64,000 nucleotides of DNA, taken from NCBI GenBank assembly GCA_021847015.1, contig JAJZVW010000011.1:1-64000 (forward strand), read 5' to 3'. This DNA comes from Pseudomonadota bacterium (GTDB lineage Bacteria; Pseudomonadota; Alphaproteobacteria; Rhodospirillales; Magnetospirillaceae). Below, in pieces: positions 52,477 through 61,747 of the stretch. The translations under genes were made by a program, and so were the position numbers. Positions within the stretch are counted from its first letter, which is position 1, and every line of letters starts with the position of its first letter. The notes beneath the pieces were generated by a model, which had not been told where the DNA came from, ran no database searches, and saw nothing but the letters and a program-made list of their open reading frames with translations.

Positions 52477-53630
52477 GGCCCGCCCCGCCCGGATTTGTAG
52501 CACCACCGGCACTTGTCCGGGATGTCGCCGTCACGATGGGCTTGGCGAAAGGCCGCATACTCGCGGCCGGTCCAGCGCCCAGTGAAGCTGTCCGCTCTCC
52601 CCTGCCCGATTTCCAGAACATCGGGATTGCCGACGATGCAGCAGGGCACAACCCGCAAATCCGAAGCCACATAGGCGCGCTCGAACGGCCACGGGCAAAG
52701 CGTTCGCGGGGAACTGGCGTCATAGGCCGCGGCCATCGCCCAGAATGCCACTCGCACTCCCAGTTCACGGCCGCGCTCGACCATCCGCTCGGCCAGATCG
52801 AAATCGAAACCGGACCCTACCGACACCGCGTCGTTGCGCGCCCTCCATTTGTCCTGGCCCCAGGAGGTCAGGTCCAGCGAAAAGACCTGCGTCTTGAAGC
52901 CGAGATCGGCGGCATGTTCCACGAGATTGAAAAGCTGTGGGTAATTGGTCTTCTGCACCACCGTCCACATCTTGGTGCGAACGACGCCGAGCGAATCGCA
53001 ATAGCGGTTGACCAGCCGGCAATTCTCCATCACCCGCTCGTAGACCGCCCCCTTGGAAATAGTCTCGAAGGTTTCCTTGTCGCAGGCGTCTATCGAAATC
53101 TGAAGTTCATTTATGCCGGAGTCGATGATCTTGCGCGCGTTGTCCTTCAGGTGGAGCAACGAGGCGTTGGACACTGTTCGGACCCAGATGTGGCGCTCCC
53201 GAGCGTAGCGGACCATCGCGTGGAAGACGTCCCCGCCCAGCAAAGGTTCGCCCATGCCGTGCAGTTTGATCTCGATCAGGCCATACTGCTCGTCGATGAG
53301 CCGCTTGAATTCATCAAGGGTCATGTCCCCGGCGCGCCTGCCCTTGGGCCATTCGCTGACCTGGCACATGCTACAGCGGAAATTACAGCGGCTGACGTTT
53401 TCGATATCCAGGCGGATCGGCAGGAAATCCGGCTCGACCTCGCGCCGGTCGCTTGCCAGATAGCGTTCATAATTGGCGCGGCAGCGCGGGTCATGGCTAA
53501 GGCGCAGGGCGATTTCCCGCTCGTAAGTGCCGCGATCCGGGACGTATTCGGGCTGCGGCAACCTTGCGAACGCGGCGCGAATTCGCGCATCGCTTTCGCT
53601 GGTGCTGGCGGGGGCCCTTGACCGCGGCAT
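52473..53630 (-). CDS. Radical SAM protein with SPASM-like C-terminus
   Basis: A protein of 385 residues. The 4Fe-4S motif is Cys82-x3-Cys86-x2-Cys89 (CNFRCSMC), followed by HGMGEPLLGG (GGE-like), and SNASLLH. The C-terminus has Cys residues in CPWPFERAYVASD, VPCCIVGN and KCRWCYKSG that could bind an auxiliary cluster (SPASM/twitch). Such enzymes do radical chemistry on sugars or peptides. It leads a three-gene unit with GNAT and DegT genes. Confidence 0.9.
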   Translation of the reverse strand: MPRSRAPASTSESDARIRAAFARLPQPEYVPDRGTYEREIALRLSHDPRCRANYERYLASDRREVEPDFLPIRLDIENVSRCNFRCSMCQVSEWPKGRRAGDMTLDEFKRLIDEQYGLIEIKLHGMGEPLLGGDVFHAMVRYARERHIWVRTVSNASLLHLKDNARKIIDSGINELQISIDACDKETFETISKGAVYERVMENCRLVNRYCDSLGVVRTKMWTVVQKTNYPQLFNLVEHAADLGFKTQVFSLDLTSWGQDKWRARNDAVSVGSGFDFDLAERMVERGRELGVRVAFWAMAAAYDASSPRTLCPWPFERAYVASDLRVVPCCIVGNPDVLEIGQGRADSFTGRWTGREYAAFRQAHRDGDIPDKCRWCYKSGRGGP

Positions 53631-53754
53631 CTAATAATCCTCGCCCTTTCCCGGTGAATACACCAAAGATCACCGTCTTTCTGTTAACAAAGAGTGTAGG
53701 AGCACCGAGCCGGCCGGATTTGTTTGGACACTTTTCTTTTCATCCCTTTGAAAA

Positions 53755-54624
53755 TCAGCGGGGATCGGCCGCGAAGCGGCGGATCGTCGAATCGATTTTC
53801 ATCGGCCGATAACCGAGCAGATTCCGTGCCCTTGTGCTGTCGATGATGAAAGAGGAACGGTCGGAAACGACGTCGCGCACATCCACCCTGCACCCCAGGG
53901 CCATCATCAGGGAACGCACCACCTCGCCCACAGGCATTGCCCCGCCGGCTCCCAACACTACGCGGTCGTGGCCGGCCAGCGGCCTGAGGACGAGGCCAAG
54001 GATCAGTTCGGCAAGGTCTGCCAGATGCACGATATTGTTGTATGGAGCTTCGGCGTTGAAAACCTCCACTGGCCCGCCGGCCAGAATGGAATCCTTTACC
54101 CGCGCCATCCAATTGCGCCGCGCGCCTGGGCCGACCACGGCCGGCAGCCGCAGGACGATCGACGGCAGACCGGAGTAGGCCGCCAGCATCTCCTCGCCGA
54201 CCCTCTTGCTCAAGCCGTAGAGATCGGGATCGACCGAAGGCGTCGTTTCATCCACGACGTGCGCCGTCACCGTGCCATAGGCGGACACGGCCGAAAGAAA
54301 AATGAACCTCGGCACGGCCGCCGCCGCTGCCGCTTCGACCAGCCAGCGCATCGCCTCGATGTTGTCGCGGACGATCTGATCAGCCGTTACCCCCGGCCCC
54401 GGTGAGGTGGCGGCGGCATGCACCACCGCACGAATCCCCTTCAACTCATCCCCCAGATCCTCGATGCGCGCGACCAGCCAACGCACCCCCGGAATCTCGG
54501 GTTGAACCTCGGGACGCCGAAGCATCGCGACTACCGGCACGCCACGCGCCGCCAGAAACGGGACCAGGAACCGGCCGACGACGCCGCCGGCGCCGGTGAT
54601 CAGGATGGCGGGGCGAAAATCCAT
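53755..54624 (-). CDS. NAD-dependent epimerase/dehydratase (SDR)
   Basis: A protein of 289 residues. The cofactor motif TGAGGVVG is at 10-17, LSAVSAYG holds the catalytic Ser, and YGLSK (about 146-150) is the catalytic Tyr-x3-Lys. The region NNIVHLADLAELI is typical of sugar-nucleotide epimerases and reductases. It lies 12 bp after a UGM-like gene and 124 bp before the radical SAM gene. The exact substrate is not evident. Confidence 0.88.
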   Translation of the reverse strand: MDFRPAILITGAGGVVGRFLVPFLAARGVPVVAMLRRPEVQPEIPGVRWLVARIEDLGDELKGIRAVVHAAATSPGPGVTADQIVRDNIEAMRWLVEAAAAAAVPRFIFLSAVSAYGTVTAHVVDETTPSVDPDLYGLSKRVGEEMLAAYSGLPSIVLRLPAVVGPGARRNWMARVKDSILAGGPVEVFNAEAPYNNIVHLADLAELILGLVLRPLAGHDRVVLGAGGAMPVGEVVRSLMMALGCRVDVRDVVSDRSSFIIDSTRARNLLGYRPMKIDSTIRRFAADPR

Positions 54625-54636
54625 CGTCCCCGCGCC

Positions 54637-55749
54637 CTACCGCAGCTTCGCGACGATATCCATGGACTGTTCCAGGCAGTCGTCGATGTCCACTTCATAG
54701 CGGTAACTGCCAGCCCGGCCGATCGAGAACACCCCGTCCGGCATGTCGGCGAAGTAGCGGTCGGCGAGATCGCGGTGCCGCTTGATCGGCAAGGGATAGA
54801 GGCGGCCGTTGTTCGAAGGAATCTCCAGACCCAGGAGGGTCGTCGGCGACTTATGGCCGCGATAGAATTTCTTGTACTCGACGATCCTGGTGAAGATTTC
54901 CTGATTTGGGTAGTAAAGGAAATAAATATTGCTTGGAAGAACCTCCTCGACCGGCAGCACGATCTTGAGGAAGTCCCTGCCGATGAACGGCAGCTCGCCG
55001 TAGGCGTAGTTCATCACCGTGTCGGGCGGGATGGTGTTGACGATGATGTCGAAACTCCGCCGTTCGCCCGCCAGGGTAACCGACTTGTTCGGCAGATCGT
55101 AGGCATCCACCCGTGTGTTCAGCAGCACCTTGGCCGACGCTGTGGCCAGCGCGAAGTAATCGTCATAGCCGTTCGCCGCCTTGGGAAAGGCCGAGATGGC
55201 GATATCCCACGCCTCCCGTGGACCGTCCTTGATCGTCACCCCCTTGGGCGACCAATTGAAGGTGTCGATCTCAGTGTTGTTGCCGACCTGCCACATTTTC
55301 GTGGAATAGGTGTTGATATACTTGTCATACAGCGTGCGGCCGACCGACTTGATCCAGAAATCCTCGAAATCGGTGGGAGCGATGTGCGTCGGCCGTTCCG
55401 CCAATTCACGATGGATCTGGTCGCGGTCGGGCATCCGCTCGATGTCGTCCCGATGGATCGGGTAGGAGTAGAAGGCCGCATCGCGCTCCACGTAAGTCAA
55501 AAAGACGTGGTCGGCGCATCGCCTCAGCGGACAATATTTGTCGAGGTAGGCGAAGGCGGCCTCGTTGCGCGTCAGGAAATGGCGCGGTCCGAACGTGTAG
55601 GGATGCCCGCCCCAATACAGCGTCTTGCAGCCGCCGCCGAGGAAGGGGCCCGCTTCAACGAGCGTGACGTCCCATCCGCCCTCCAATGCCAGCATGTGGG
55701 CCGTGGAACAGCCGGCGAAGCCGCCACCGATGATGAGTGCTTTCTTCAT
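54637..55749 (-). CDS. UGM-like FAD-dependent oxidoreductase (divergent)
   Basis: This encodes 370 residues. The FAD motif IIGGGFAGCSTAH is at the N-terminus, and GGGCKTLYWGG, FGPRHFLTRN, MWQVGNNTE and the terminal GRAGSYRYEVDIDDCLEQ parallel UDP-galactopyranose mutase. Overall it is clearly different from the canonical glf at 41755-42864. It may act on another nucleotide sugar. It is cotranscribed with the epimerase (12-bp gap), and 60 bp after a GT9 gene. Confidence 0.8.
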   Translation of the reverse strand: MKKALIIGGGFAGCSTAHMLALEGGWDVTLVEAGPFLGGGCKTLYWGGHPYTFGPRHFLTRNEAAFAYLDKYCPLRRCADHVFLTYVERDAAFYSYPIHRDDIERMPDRDQIHRELAERPTHIAPTDFEDFWIKSVGRTLYDKYINTYSTKMWQVGNNTEIDTFNWSPKGVTIKDGPREAWDIAISAFPKAANGYDDYFALATASAKVLLNTRVDAYDLPNKSVTLAGERRSFDIIVNTIPPDTVMNYAYGELPFIGRDFLKIVLPVEEVLPSNIYFLYYPNQEIFTRIVEYKKFYRGHKSPTTLLGLEIPSNNGRLYPLPIKRHRDLADRYFADMPDGVFSIGRAGSYRYEVDIDDCLEQSMDIVAKLR

Positions 55750-55809
55750 TGGCGTCCTATATGTCCAAGGGGAACGTCGCGGGAGGGATGGTCGTCATGC
55801 CAAAAGCGG

Positions 55810-56832
55810 TCACGACGCGGCGGCGGCAGCGCGGTCGCGGGCGACGTCGTCCCGCGGGGTGCTGACGTCGGGAAGACTTCCTACCTTTCGCATCATCTCC
55901 TCCACCGCCGAAAAGACTTGGCCGACCGGGATCAGCGGCATGCAAGGCTTCCCCTTTTGACAATCGCGCGCCCGGCATGGCTGGCAGCCGGCGGTTCCGG
56001 CGGACTTCAGCTTGACCAGTTGCGGATCGTCGGGAATATCGGTGTGGGACGTCGGCCCGAAGAGGGCGACGACGGGCTTGCGCAACGCTTCGGCGATATG
56101 CATGCCGAGGGAATCCGTCGTCACCAGCACCCGGCAGCTACCGACCCAATCGATGTATTTTTCGATCTCGTCGACATTGTCCTGCTCGGGTTGCCACGTC
56201 ACCGACAACCCGCTGCGCTCGCAACGGGCCGCCAGTTCCTTCCATGAGTCCGACGGCCAGCCCTTGAGGGGGAACTTGTTTCCGATCCGGTAGTTCAGGC
56301 CGATGTCGAAGGCCGGCGGATTCGCGGGATAATGCCCGAGGAGGCAGCGCTCACCCTTCCAGGTTTCCCCCATCATCTCGAACAGGACCTGCGACCAGTT
56401 GCGCCCCAAGCGTTGCTTGAACTGGGGGTCGTTGGCGATCCAGAAGGCCTCCTCGGATTGGAGATGCCCAGCCGTCTCGTCGTTGCGGGGGTCGAAGCGG
56501 AAGCCGAAACGCTGCCAGCCCGGGATGCTGTCCGCGAGGGCGCACAGGCCCGGGTCCTTCTCCAGGTTGATGATAATGTCGTAGTAGCCCCGCATCAGTT
56601 GGAACGGGGTGAAAGGGTTGACCTTGATGACCCGGTGGATATGCGTGTTGCCGCGAAGGAGCGGCCATGCCTGGCCGTCGGTCAGCCAGGTGACGTGGTA
56701 GCGGTGCGCCGGGAACAGGTGCAGCAGGACGGTGGTCCGCAGCACGTCGCCCAGGCTGACGGTGCCGCTGACGTCGGGGTCCAGGGTCTCGCTGTATCCG
56801 GTTTTGATGATCAGGACCTTCTGCACGTCCAT
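55810..56832 (-). CDS. Glycosyltransferase family 9 (heptosyltransferase-like)
   Basis: This encodes 340 residues. The GT9 features are the N-terminal VLIIKTGYSE, then GDVLRTTVLLHLFPAHRYHVTWLTD, and the donor-binding VTTDSLGMHIAEALRKPVVALFGPTSHTD. A Cys-rich stretch near 285-300 (CQPCRARDCQKGKPC) may bind metal, as seen in some heptosyltransferase relatives. Likely transfers a heptose or similar sugar in LPS or another glycan. Neighbours: radical SAM gene 13 bp upstream in the operon. Confidence 0.9.
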   Translation of the reverse strand: MDVQKVLIIKTGYSETLDPDVSGTVSLGDVLRTTVLLHLFPAHRYHVTWLTDGQAWPLLRGNTHIHRVIKVNPFTPFQLMRGYYDIIINLEKDPGLCALADSIPGWQRFGFRFDPRNDETAGHLQSEEAFWIANDPQFKQRLGRNWSQVLFEMMGETWKGERCLLGHYPANPPAFDIGLNYRIGNKFPLKGWPSDSWKELAARCERSGLSVTWQPEQDNVDEIEKYIDWVGSCRVLVTTDSLGMHIAEALRKPVVALFGPTSHTDIPDDPQLVKLKSAGTAGCQPCRARDCQKGKPCMPLIPVGQVFSAVEEMMRKVGSLPDVSTPRDDVARDRAAAAAS

Positions 56833-56845
56833 CGGCGGGCTCCCG

Positions 56846-57994
56846 TCAAGCGTTCAGGGTATGGGCGGCGATGATGCCGTACGACCGCAGGCGCTCGCTT
56901 CGCTCGGCGGGAATTCGCTCCAGCACGCTCTCGGGGAAGACGATGTCGCGGATCTCGACGGAGGTGTGGGCCAACCCGGCATCCTCAAGGGATTGGAAAC
57001 GGTTGTTCTTCACCTTGGTGTCGCAGCCGATGCAGCGGCCGTAGCGGTCGCAGGGATGCCAGTCGCGCAATGCCGCCAGCGTGAAAGCCGGGTCCAGGAT
57101 GTGGCCGACGGGGCGTAAGGCCAATCCCGCGAGGCTCTCCTCGTCGACGGCGAAATCACGCGCCGACAGGCGGTCGAACGCCTCGCCCGACCCACCGTTC
57201 ATCCAGGTTTCGTAAAGGAAATGATGGCACGGCCAAACGAACCCCAAGGGATCGATCAAAAGCTCCGTAGTACGGCACTGACAGGATAGCCCCGTAGGCC
57301 AGTGCCCTCCGGCGACCAGGTCGATCGAGAACGGATATTTATACGTGCCGTGCAGGACACCCTCATGGAGGCCGAGGAATTCCTTGGTCTCGAACGCCAC
57401 CCGCTTGGCGGCGGCCCGCGCCGCGTCCTCGCACGCGCCGAGGTTGCCGGGGTGGGCGACCATGTAGATGCCCACGTCGCTGCTGCGCTTGTCGGGTCCC
57501 ACCCGGAAGCCGAGGTCGCGCAGCGCCTCGCAGCGGTCGAGCAGCGTATCGATTCCCCTTCCCCAGACGCGGTCCATCTCGGGCGGATGATAGCTGACGC
57601 GGATGCTGGGATAAGGGGCATCGCGGCGAAGTTTGTCCACTTGCCCGTCCAGGCAGCGCTTCATCCGCCCGGGCGGCAGCGCCAGGTTGGTCAACAGGTC
57701 GAAGCTGGCGTCCACGTTCGCCAAGAGGCCGCCGAGGCCGAGGCCGCGCCCGTAGAGGGTCGGCTCGCCGCCTTGCAGGGTGATCGGCAGGTCGGGGGGC
57801 AGGCGCAGCCGGTTGAGCGCACGCACCCATAATTCCGGCGCCATTTCGGTCCGCCCCATGGCATCGCGCCCGCCCGCCTGGCCGGGATCGTTGATGCAGT
57901 AGGAGCAGTTGAGATTGCAGCCGAAGGTCAGGAAAACGCCGATGTAATTGACATCGCTCGGCAGCGAAAGCTTCGGCAGTTCCGGCGTGCTCAT
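56846..57994 (-). CDS. Radical SAM protein
   Basis: A protein of 382 residues. The 4Fe-4S motif is Cys26-x3-Cys30-x2-Cys33 (CNLNCSYC), with LQGGEPTLYG as GGE motif. Later Cys residues in CQCRTTELLIDPLGFVWPCHH and CDRYGRCIGC suggest an auxiliary cluster. The start at 57994 follows GAGGGA and begins MSTPELPKLS. First gene of the run radical SAM-GT9-UGM-like-epimerase, divergent from the plus-strand sugar operon. Substrate unknown. Confidence 0.9.
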   Translation of the reverse strand: MSTPELPKLSLPSDVNYIGVFLTFGCNLNCSYCINDPGQAGGRDAMGRTEMAPELWVRALNRLRLPPDLPITLQGGEPTLYGRGLGLGGLLANVDASFDLLTNLALPPGRMKRCLDGQVDKLRRDAPYPSIRVSYHPPEMDRVWGRGIDTLLDRCEALRDLGFRVGPDKRSSDVGIYMVAHPGNLGACEDAARAAAKRVAFETKEFLGLHEGVLHGTYKYPFSIDLVAGGHWPTGLSCQCRTTELLIDPLGFVWPCHHFLYETWMNGGSGEAFDRLSARDFAVDEESLAGLALRPVGHILDPAFTLAALRDWHPCDRYGRCIGCDTKVKNNRFQSLEDAGLAHTSVEIRDIVFPESVLERIPAERSERLRSYGIIAAHTLNA

Positions 57995-58269
57995 GGACCG
58001 TCCCTCGGGCGTTCTCCCGCCCATTCCGACAAGACATCCGGCCAACAAGCCGACTCGCGTATGCGGAAAGCCACGCGAGACCGGCCATGCCGACTCCATC
58101 GACAACATTACGTGGCCACCGCTGACGCCCCCCTCTACACGAGCTGGAAAGCATTAACGGCGAAGATTGGCCGTTTCCCTGATTACAGGAAAGTCATAAA
58201 GAGTTCTTTAACTCGGCCCGATGCCTTAATGCCCATATACCGGGCAACATCAAAAGCGCGAGCGCGACG
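57995..58269. promoter_or_regulatory. Divergent intergenic region between the two sugar operons
   Basis: 275 bp. The half next to the plus-strand epimerase gene is AT-richer (58150-58260), with a short hairpin TTTCC-(CTGATTACA)-GGAAA near 58173-58191, and it likely holds the promoters. No boxes could be defined and no gene is supported. Confidence 0.35.
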
Positions 58270-59259
58270 ATGGCGAAGAGACTGTGGAACGTCATGATCA
58301 CGGGCGGCGCCGGCTATGTCGGAAGCAACCTCGTCCCAAAATTGCTGGCCGAGGGCCACGGCGTGACCGTACTCGACCTTTACCTCTACGGTGAGGTTCT
58401 CGCTCCCCATCCCAAGCTGCGCGAGATCAAGGGCGACATCCGCGACCCCGCCGCCGTCGAGGACGCCCTCTCCGGCTGCGACTGCGTCATCCACCTCGCC
58501 TGCATTTCCAACGACCCATCTTTCGAACTCGATCCCGCGCTGGGGAAGTCGATCAATCTCGACGCGTTCCAGCCGCTGGTGCGCGCGGCGAAGAAAGCCG
58601 GCGTCCAGCGTTTCTTCTATGCGTCGTCGTCATCGGTCTACGGCATCAAGGACGAGCCCGAGGTGACCGAGGACCTGTCGCTGGAACCGCTCACCGATTA
58701 TTCGCGGTTCAAGGTGACATGCGAGGAGATCCTGGAGGCGGAACGGGCGCCCGGCTTCGTCGGCTGCACCATCCGCCCCTCCACCGTGTGCGGCTACGCC
58801 CCGCGGCAGCGCCTGGACGTGGTCGTCAACATCCTGACCACCCACGCTTATCACACCGGCAAGATTAAGGTGCTGGGCGGCAGCCAGAAGCGCCCCAACA
58901 TCCACATCGACGACATGACCGACCTCTACTGCTTCCTGTTGCAGCAGGATGGCAGCCGCATCGACGGCAAGATCTACAACGCCGGCTACGAGAACCACAC
59001 CGTCAGCCAGTTGGCCGAGATCGTCAGCGACGCCATGGGCGGAAACCTGACCGTCGAGGTCCTGCCCACCAACGACCTGCGTTCCTATCACGTCTCATCG
59101 GAAAAGCTGCACCGTGATTTGGGCTTCCAGGCCAAGCACACCATCGAGGAGGCCGTACGCGGCCTGGTGGACGCCTTCCGGGCCGGCCGGCTCGACGACC
59201 CCATGAACAATCCGCTCTACTACAACATCAGGCGCATGCAGCAGTTGCAGATGCGCTGA
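58270..59259 (+). CDS. NAD-dependent sugar epimerase/dehydratase (SDR)
   Basis: This encodes 329 residues. TGGAGYVGSN is the NAD motif, YASSSSVYG carries the catalytic Ser, and YSRFK the Tyr-x3-Lys pair. IRPSTVCGYAPRQRLDVVVN and RPNIHIDDMTDLY match extended SDRs of nucleotide-sugar metabolism. First gene of a tight plus-strand operon of six to seven genes. Its product probably supplies or finishes the sugar built by the following kinase, phosphatase and transketolase genes. Confidence 0.9.
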   Translation: MAKRLWNVMITGGAGYVGSNLVPKLLAEGHGVTVLDLYLYGEVLAPHPKLREIKGDIRDPAAVEDALSGCDCVIHLACISNDPSFELDPALGKSINLDAFQPLVRAAKKAGVQRFFYASSSSVYGIKDEPEVTEDLSLEPLTDYSRFKVTCEEILEAERAPGFVGCTIRPSTVCGYAPRQRLDVVVNILTTHAYHTGKIKVLGGSQKRPNIHIDDMTDLYCFLLQQDGSRIDGKIYNAGYENHTVSQLAEIVSDAMGGNLTVEVLPTNDLRSYHVSSEKLHRDLGFQAKHTIEEAVRGLVDAFRAGRLDDPMNNPLYYNIRRMQQLQMR

Positions 59260-59278
59260 CGGGTGCGGAGACCGGGCG

Positions 59279-59893
59279 GTGCGCATCGGCATCGATCTCG
59301 ATAACACGCTGATCGGCTACGACCGCCTTTTCCTCCGCATCGCACGCGATTGGAATCTCGTGCCGGCCGATTTCTCCGGCGGGAAGACCGGGGTGCGGGA
59401 CGCGGTGCGCGAGACCAGCGGCGAGTCCGCCTGGATGCGGCTCCAAGCCGAGGCCTACGGCGTTCGCATGGCCGAGGCGGAACTGATCGAAGGAGCAGAC
59501 GCATTCCTGCGCGGCAGCCGCAAGGCCGGGGCGACCGTCTTCGTCGTCAGCCACAAGACGAAGCACGCCGCCGCCGATCCCGGCGGCATCGACCTGCACC
59601 GCGCGGCACTGGCATGGATGGAGGCGGCCGGCTTCTTCTCCGCCAACGGCTTCGCGTTGGATCGCGCCAACATCTTTTTCGAGCCCAGCCGCGAGGCCAA
59701 ATGCCGGCGAATCGCCGTGCTGGATTGCCGGGTCTTCATCGACGACCTGGAGGAGGTTTTCCGCGAGCCGGCATTTCCACCCGGCGTCGAACGCTTGCTG
59801 CTCCATCGCGGGGAGGGGGCCCCGCCGCAAGGACCGTTCACCGTTTACCGGCACTGGCGGGAGGTCGGCGATGCCGTCTTCGCTGCCCCCTGA
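59279..59893 (+). CDS. HAD-superfamily phosphatase-like protein
   Basis: This encodes 204 residues, with GTG start at 59279. Motif I is GIDLDNTLIGYD (Asp6, Asp8), motif II is VVSHKTKH, motif III Lys lies in REAKCRR and motif IV is FIDDLEE. Consistent with a small sugar-phosphate or related phosphatase. The gene overlaps the kinase gene by 23 bp, so the pair is translationally coupled. Substrate not evident. Confidence 0.82.
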   Translation: MRIGIDLDNTLIGYDRLFLRIARDWNLVPADFSGGKTGVRDAVRETSGESAWMRLQAEAYGVRMAEAELIEGADAFLRGSRKAGATVFVVSHKTKHAAADPGGIDLHRAALAWMEAAGFFSANGFALDRANIFFEPSREAKCRRIAVLDCRVFIDDLEEVFREPAFPPGVERLLLHRGEGAPPQGPFTVYRHWREVGDAVFAAP

Positions 59894-60893
59894 GCACGCC
59901 GCCGCAGAGGCGTCCGCCGTGCGATTGGCTCCGTCCCGGCCGGTCGCGGTGCATCCCCGGCCGGGCGGCGGCAACAACCGCCTCTACCGCGTCGACACAG
60001 CCGGCGGCGAGCGTTTCGCGCTCAAATGGTATCCGCGCCGCGCCGACGACCCCCGCGACCGGCTGGGAACGGAATGGACCGCGCTGGCGTTTCTCCGCCG
60101 GCACGGCCTCGCCGACATCCCCGCCGCAATTGCCGTGGATCGGGAGGCCGGCATCGCCCTCTACGAATGGATCGACGGCGAGCCTGTGACCGGCCCCGGC
60201 GAGGACGATATCGACGCTGCCCTGGCGTTCCTCGACCGCCTGCACGGATTGCGCCGGGAAGAGGGCGCCGCCGCCCTGCCCCTGGCCAGCGAGGCATGCC
60301 TTTCGGCGGCCGACGTGCTGGAACAGATCGCCCGGCGCCGCGACCGTCTGCTCTTGGCGGCTGCAAACGACCAAGACCTTCGACACTTTATGGTTGATGA
60401 ATTCGCCCCCGCCCTGGCCGACGCCGAGGATTGCGCACGCCGTGGCGGCGACATCTCGGCCCCGCTGCCGCCGGAGGAACGCACCCTCAGCCCATCGGAT
60501 TTCGGCTTCCACAACGCTCTACGCCGCCCCGACGGGCGCGTCGCCTTCATCGATTTCGAATATTTCGGTTGGGACGACCCCGGCAAGCTGGCGAGCGACT
60601 TTCTCCAACACCCGGCGATGTCCCTGTCTCCCGCCTTGAGCCGGCGCTTCCGAGCCGGAACGTCGCGGCTCTACGGCGACGGATTCGGCAACCGCCTGAA
60701 CGCGCTGTTCCCGCTGATCGGCCTGCGCTGGTGCATGATCCTGCTGAACGAATTTCTTCCCGACCGCTGGCGGGGCCGGGTTTTCGCCGGCATGCGGGAC
60801 GCCGACCGCGCCGCGGTCAAACGGGCGCAACTCGCCAAATCCCGCGCCCGCCTCGATGCGGTGCGCATTGCCCTGACGGAACGATCGACATGA
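59871..60893 (+). CDS. APH/choline-kinase-like phosphotransferase
   Basis: This encodes 340 residues. A Lys in RFALKWYP matches the ATP-binding Lys of the aminoglycoside-phosphotransferase fold. SPSDFGFHNAL is the catalytic loop, with Ser-Asp in place of the usual His-Gly-Asp, and FIDFEYFGWDDP holds the metal-binding Asp. GGAGG lies six bases before the ATG. In a sugar operon it is more likely a small-molecule or sugar kinase than a resistance gene. Its stop overlaps the transketolase start. Confidence 0.85.
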   Translation: MPSSLPPEHAAAEASAVRLAPSRPVAVHPRPGGGNNRLYRVDTAGGERFALKWYPRRADDPRDRLGTEWTALAFLRRHGLADIPAAIAVDREAGIALYEWIDGEPVTGPGEDDIDAALAFLDRLHGLRREEGAAALPLASEACLSAADVLEQIARRRDRLLLAAANDQDLRHFMVDEFAPALADAEDCARRGGDISAPLPPEERTLSPSDFGFHNALRRPDGRVAFIDFEYFGWDDPGKLASDFLQHPAMSLSPALSRRFRAGTSRLYGDGFGNRLNALFPLIGLRWCMILLNEFLPDRWRGRVFAGMRDADRAAVKRAQLAKSRARLDAVRIALTERST

Positions 60894-61747
60894 GCCATAC
60901 CGTCCCCTCCCCATCGACGCACGCGTCGTCGCCCCTGGACGAGCGTTCCCTCCACTTGCGCCGCCTGGTGGTACAGGCGCTGGAAGGCGGCGGGCGCGGC
61001 CATATCGGGCCGTCGCTGTCGCCCATGGAAATCCTCAGAGTGCTGTACGACGACGTGCTGCGGTTCCGCCCTCACGAGCCGAACTGGCCCGAGCGCGATC
61101 GCTTCATCCTATCCAAGGGGCACGGCTGCCTGGCCCAGTACGCGCTTCTGGCCGACAAGGGCTTCTTCCCCGCCGAGGAATTGGCCCGCTTCTGCAAGCG
61201 CGACAGTTTCCTGGGAGGGCATCCCGATGCCGGAAAAATTCCTGGGGTCGAGGCATCCACCGGCGCCCTCGGCCACGGATTGTCCATCGGGGTGGGGCTG
61301 GCGCTGGGCGCGCGCTTGCGACGCTCGGACAGCCGCGTGTTCGTGGTCATGGGTGACGGTGAAAGCAACGAAGGCTCGGTTTGGGAAGCTGCCCTGTGCG
61401 CCGGCAAGCATCGCCTGTCCAACCTGACGGCGATCGTCGATTATAACAAACTCCAGTCCTACGGCCGAACGTCGGAGGTGCAGGACATGGAGCCGTTCGG
61501 AGAGAAATGGAGGGCGTTCAACTTCGCCGTCGCCGAAGTGGACGGCCACGATGTCGGTGCGTTGCGGCACCTGTTCGGGGCGCTGCCGCTGGACGACGGC
61601 AAGCCGACCGCCATCATCTGCCATACCGTCAAAGGCAAGGGCTTGCCCTTCGCCGAGGATCGAGCCGACTGGCACCACAAGTCCCGTCTGTCCGCTGCGG
61701 ACATCGCCGCCATGTATGACGCGCTGGGAGGCCGTGGAAATGCGTAA
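60890..61747 (+). CDS. Transketolase, N-terminal (TPP-binding) subunit
   Basis: This encodes 285 residues. SKGHG at 76-80 and the TPP motif GDGESNEGSVWEAA (from 155) with Asn186 (DYNKLQ) are intact, as in the first half of transketolase. Split transketolases form heteromeric enzymes with the next gene product, transferring two-carbon ketol units. ATGA overlap with the kinase gene and an 8-bp overlap with the second subunit show tight coupling. The setting suggests a biosynthetic rather than pentose-phosphate role. Confidence 0.93.
   Translation: MSHTVPSPSTHASSPLDERSLHLRRLVVQALEGGGRGHIGPSLSPMEILRVLYDDVLRFRPHEPNWPERDRFILSKGHGCLAQYALLADKGFFPAEELARFCKRDSFLGGHPDAGKIPGVEASTGALGHGLSIGVGLALGARLRRSDSRVFVVMGDGESNEGSVWEAALCAGKHRLSNLTAIVDYNKLQSYGRTSEVQDMEPFGEKWRAFNFAVAEVDGHDVGALRHLFGALPLDDGKPTAIICHTVKGKGLPFAEDRADWHHKSRLSAADIAAMYDALGGRGNA

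Noticed and set aside
59871-60893. Aminoglycoside resistance gene
   Set aside because: The fold is APH-like, but the catalytic loop is atypical and it sits within a sugar biosynthesis operon, so a resistance role is not supported.
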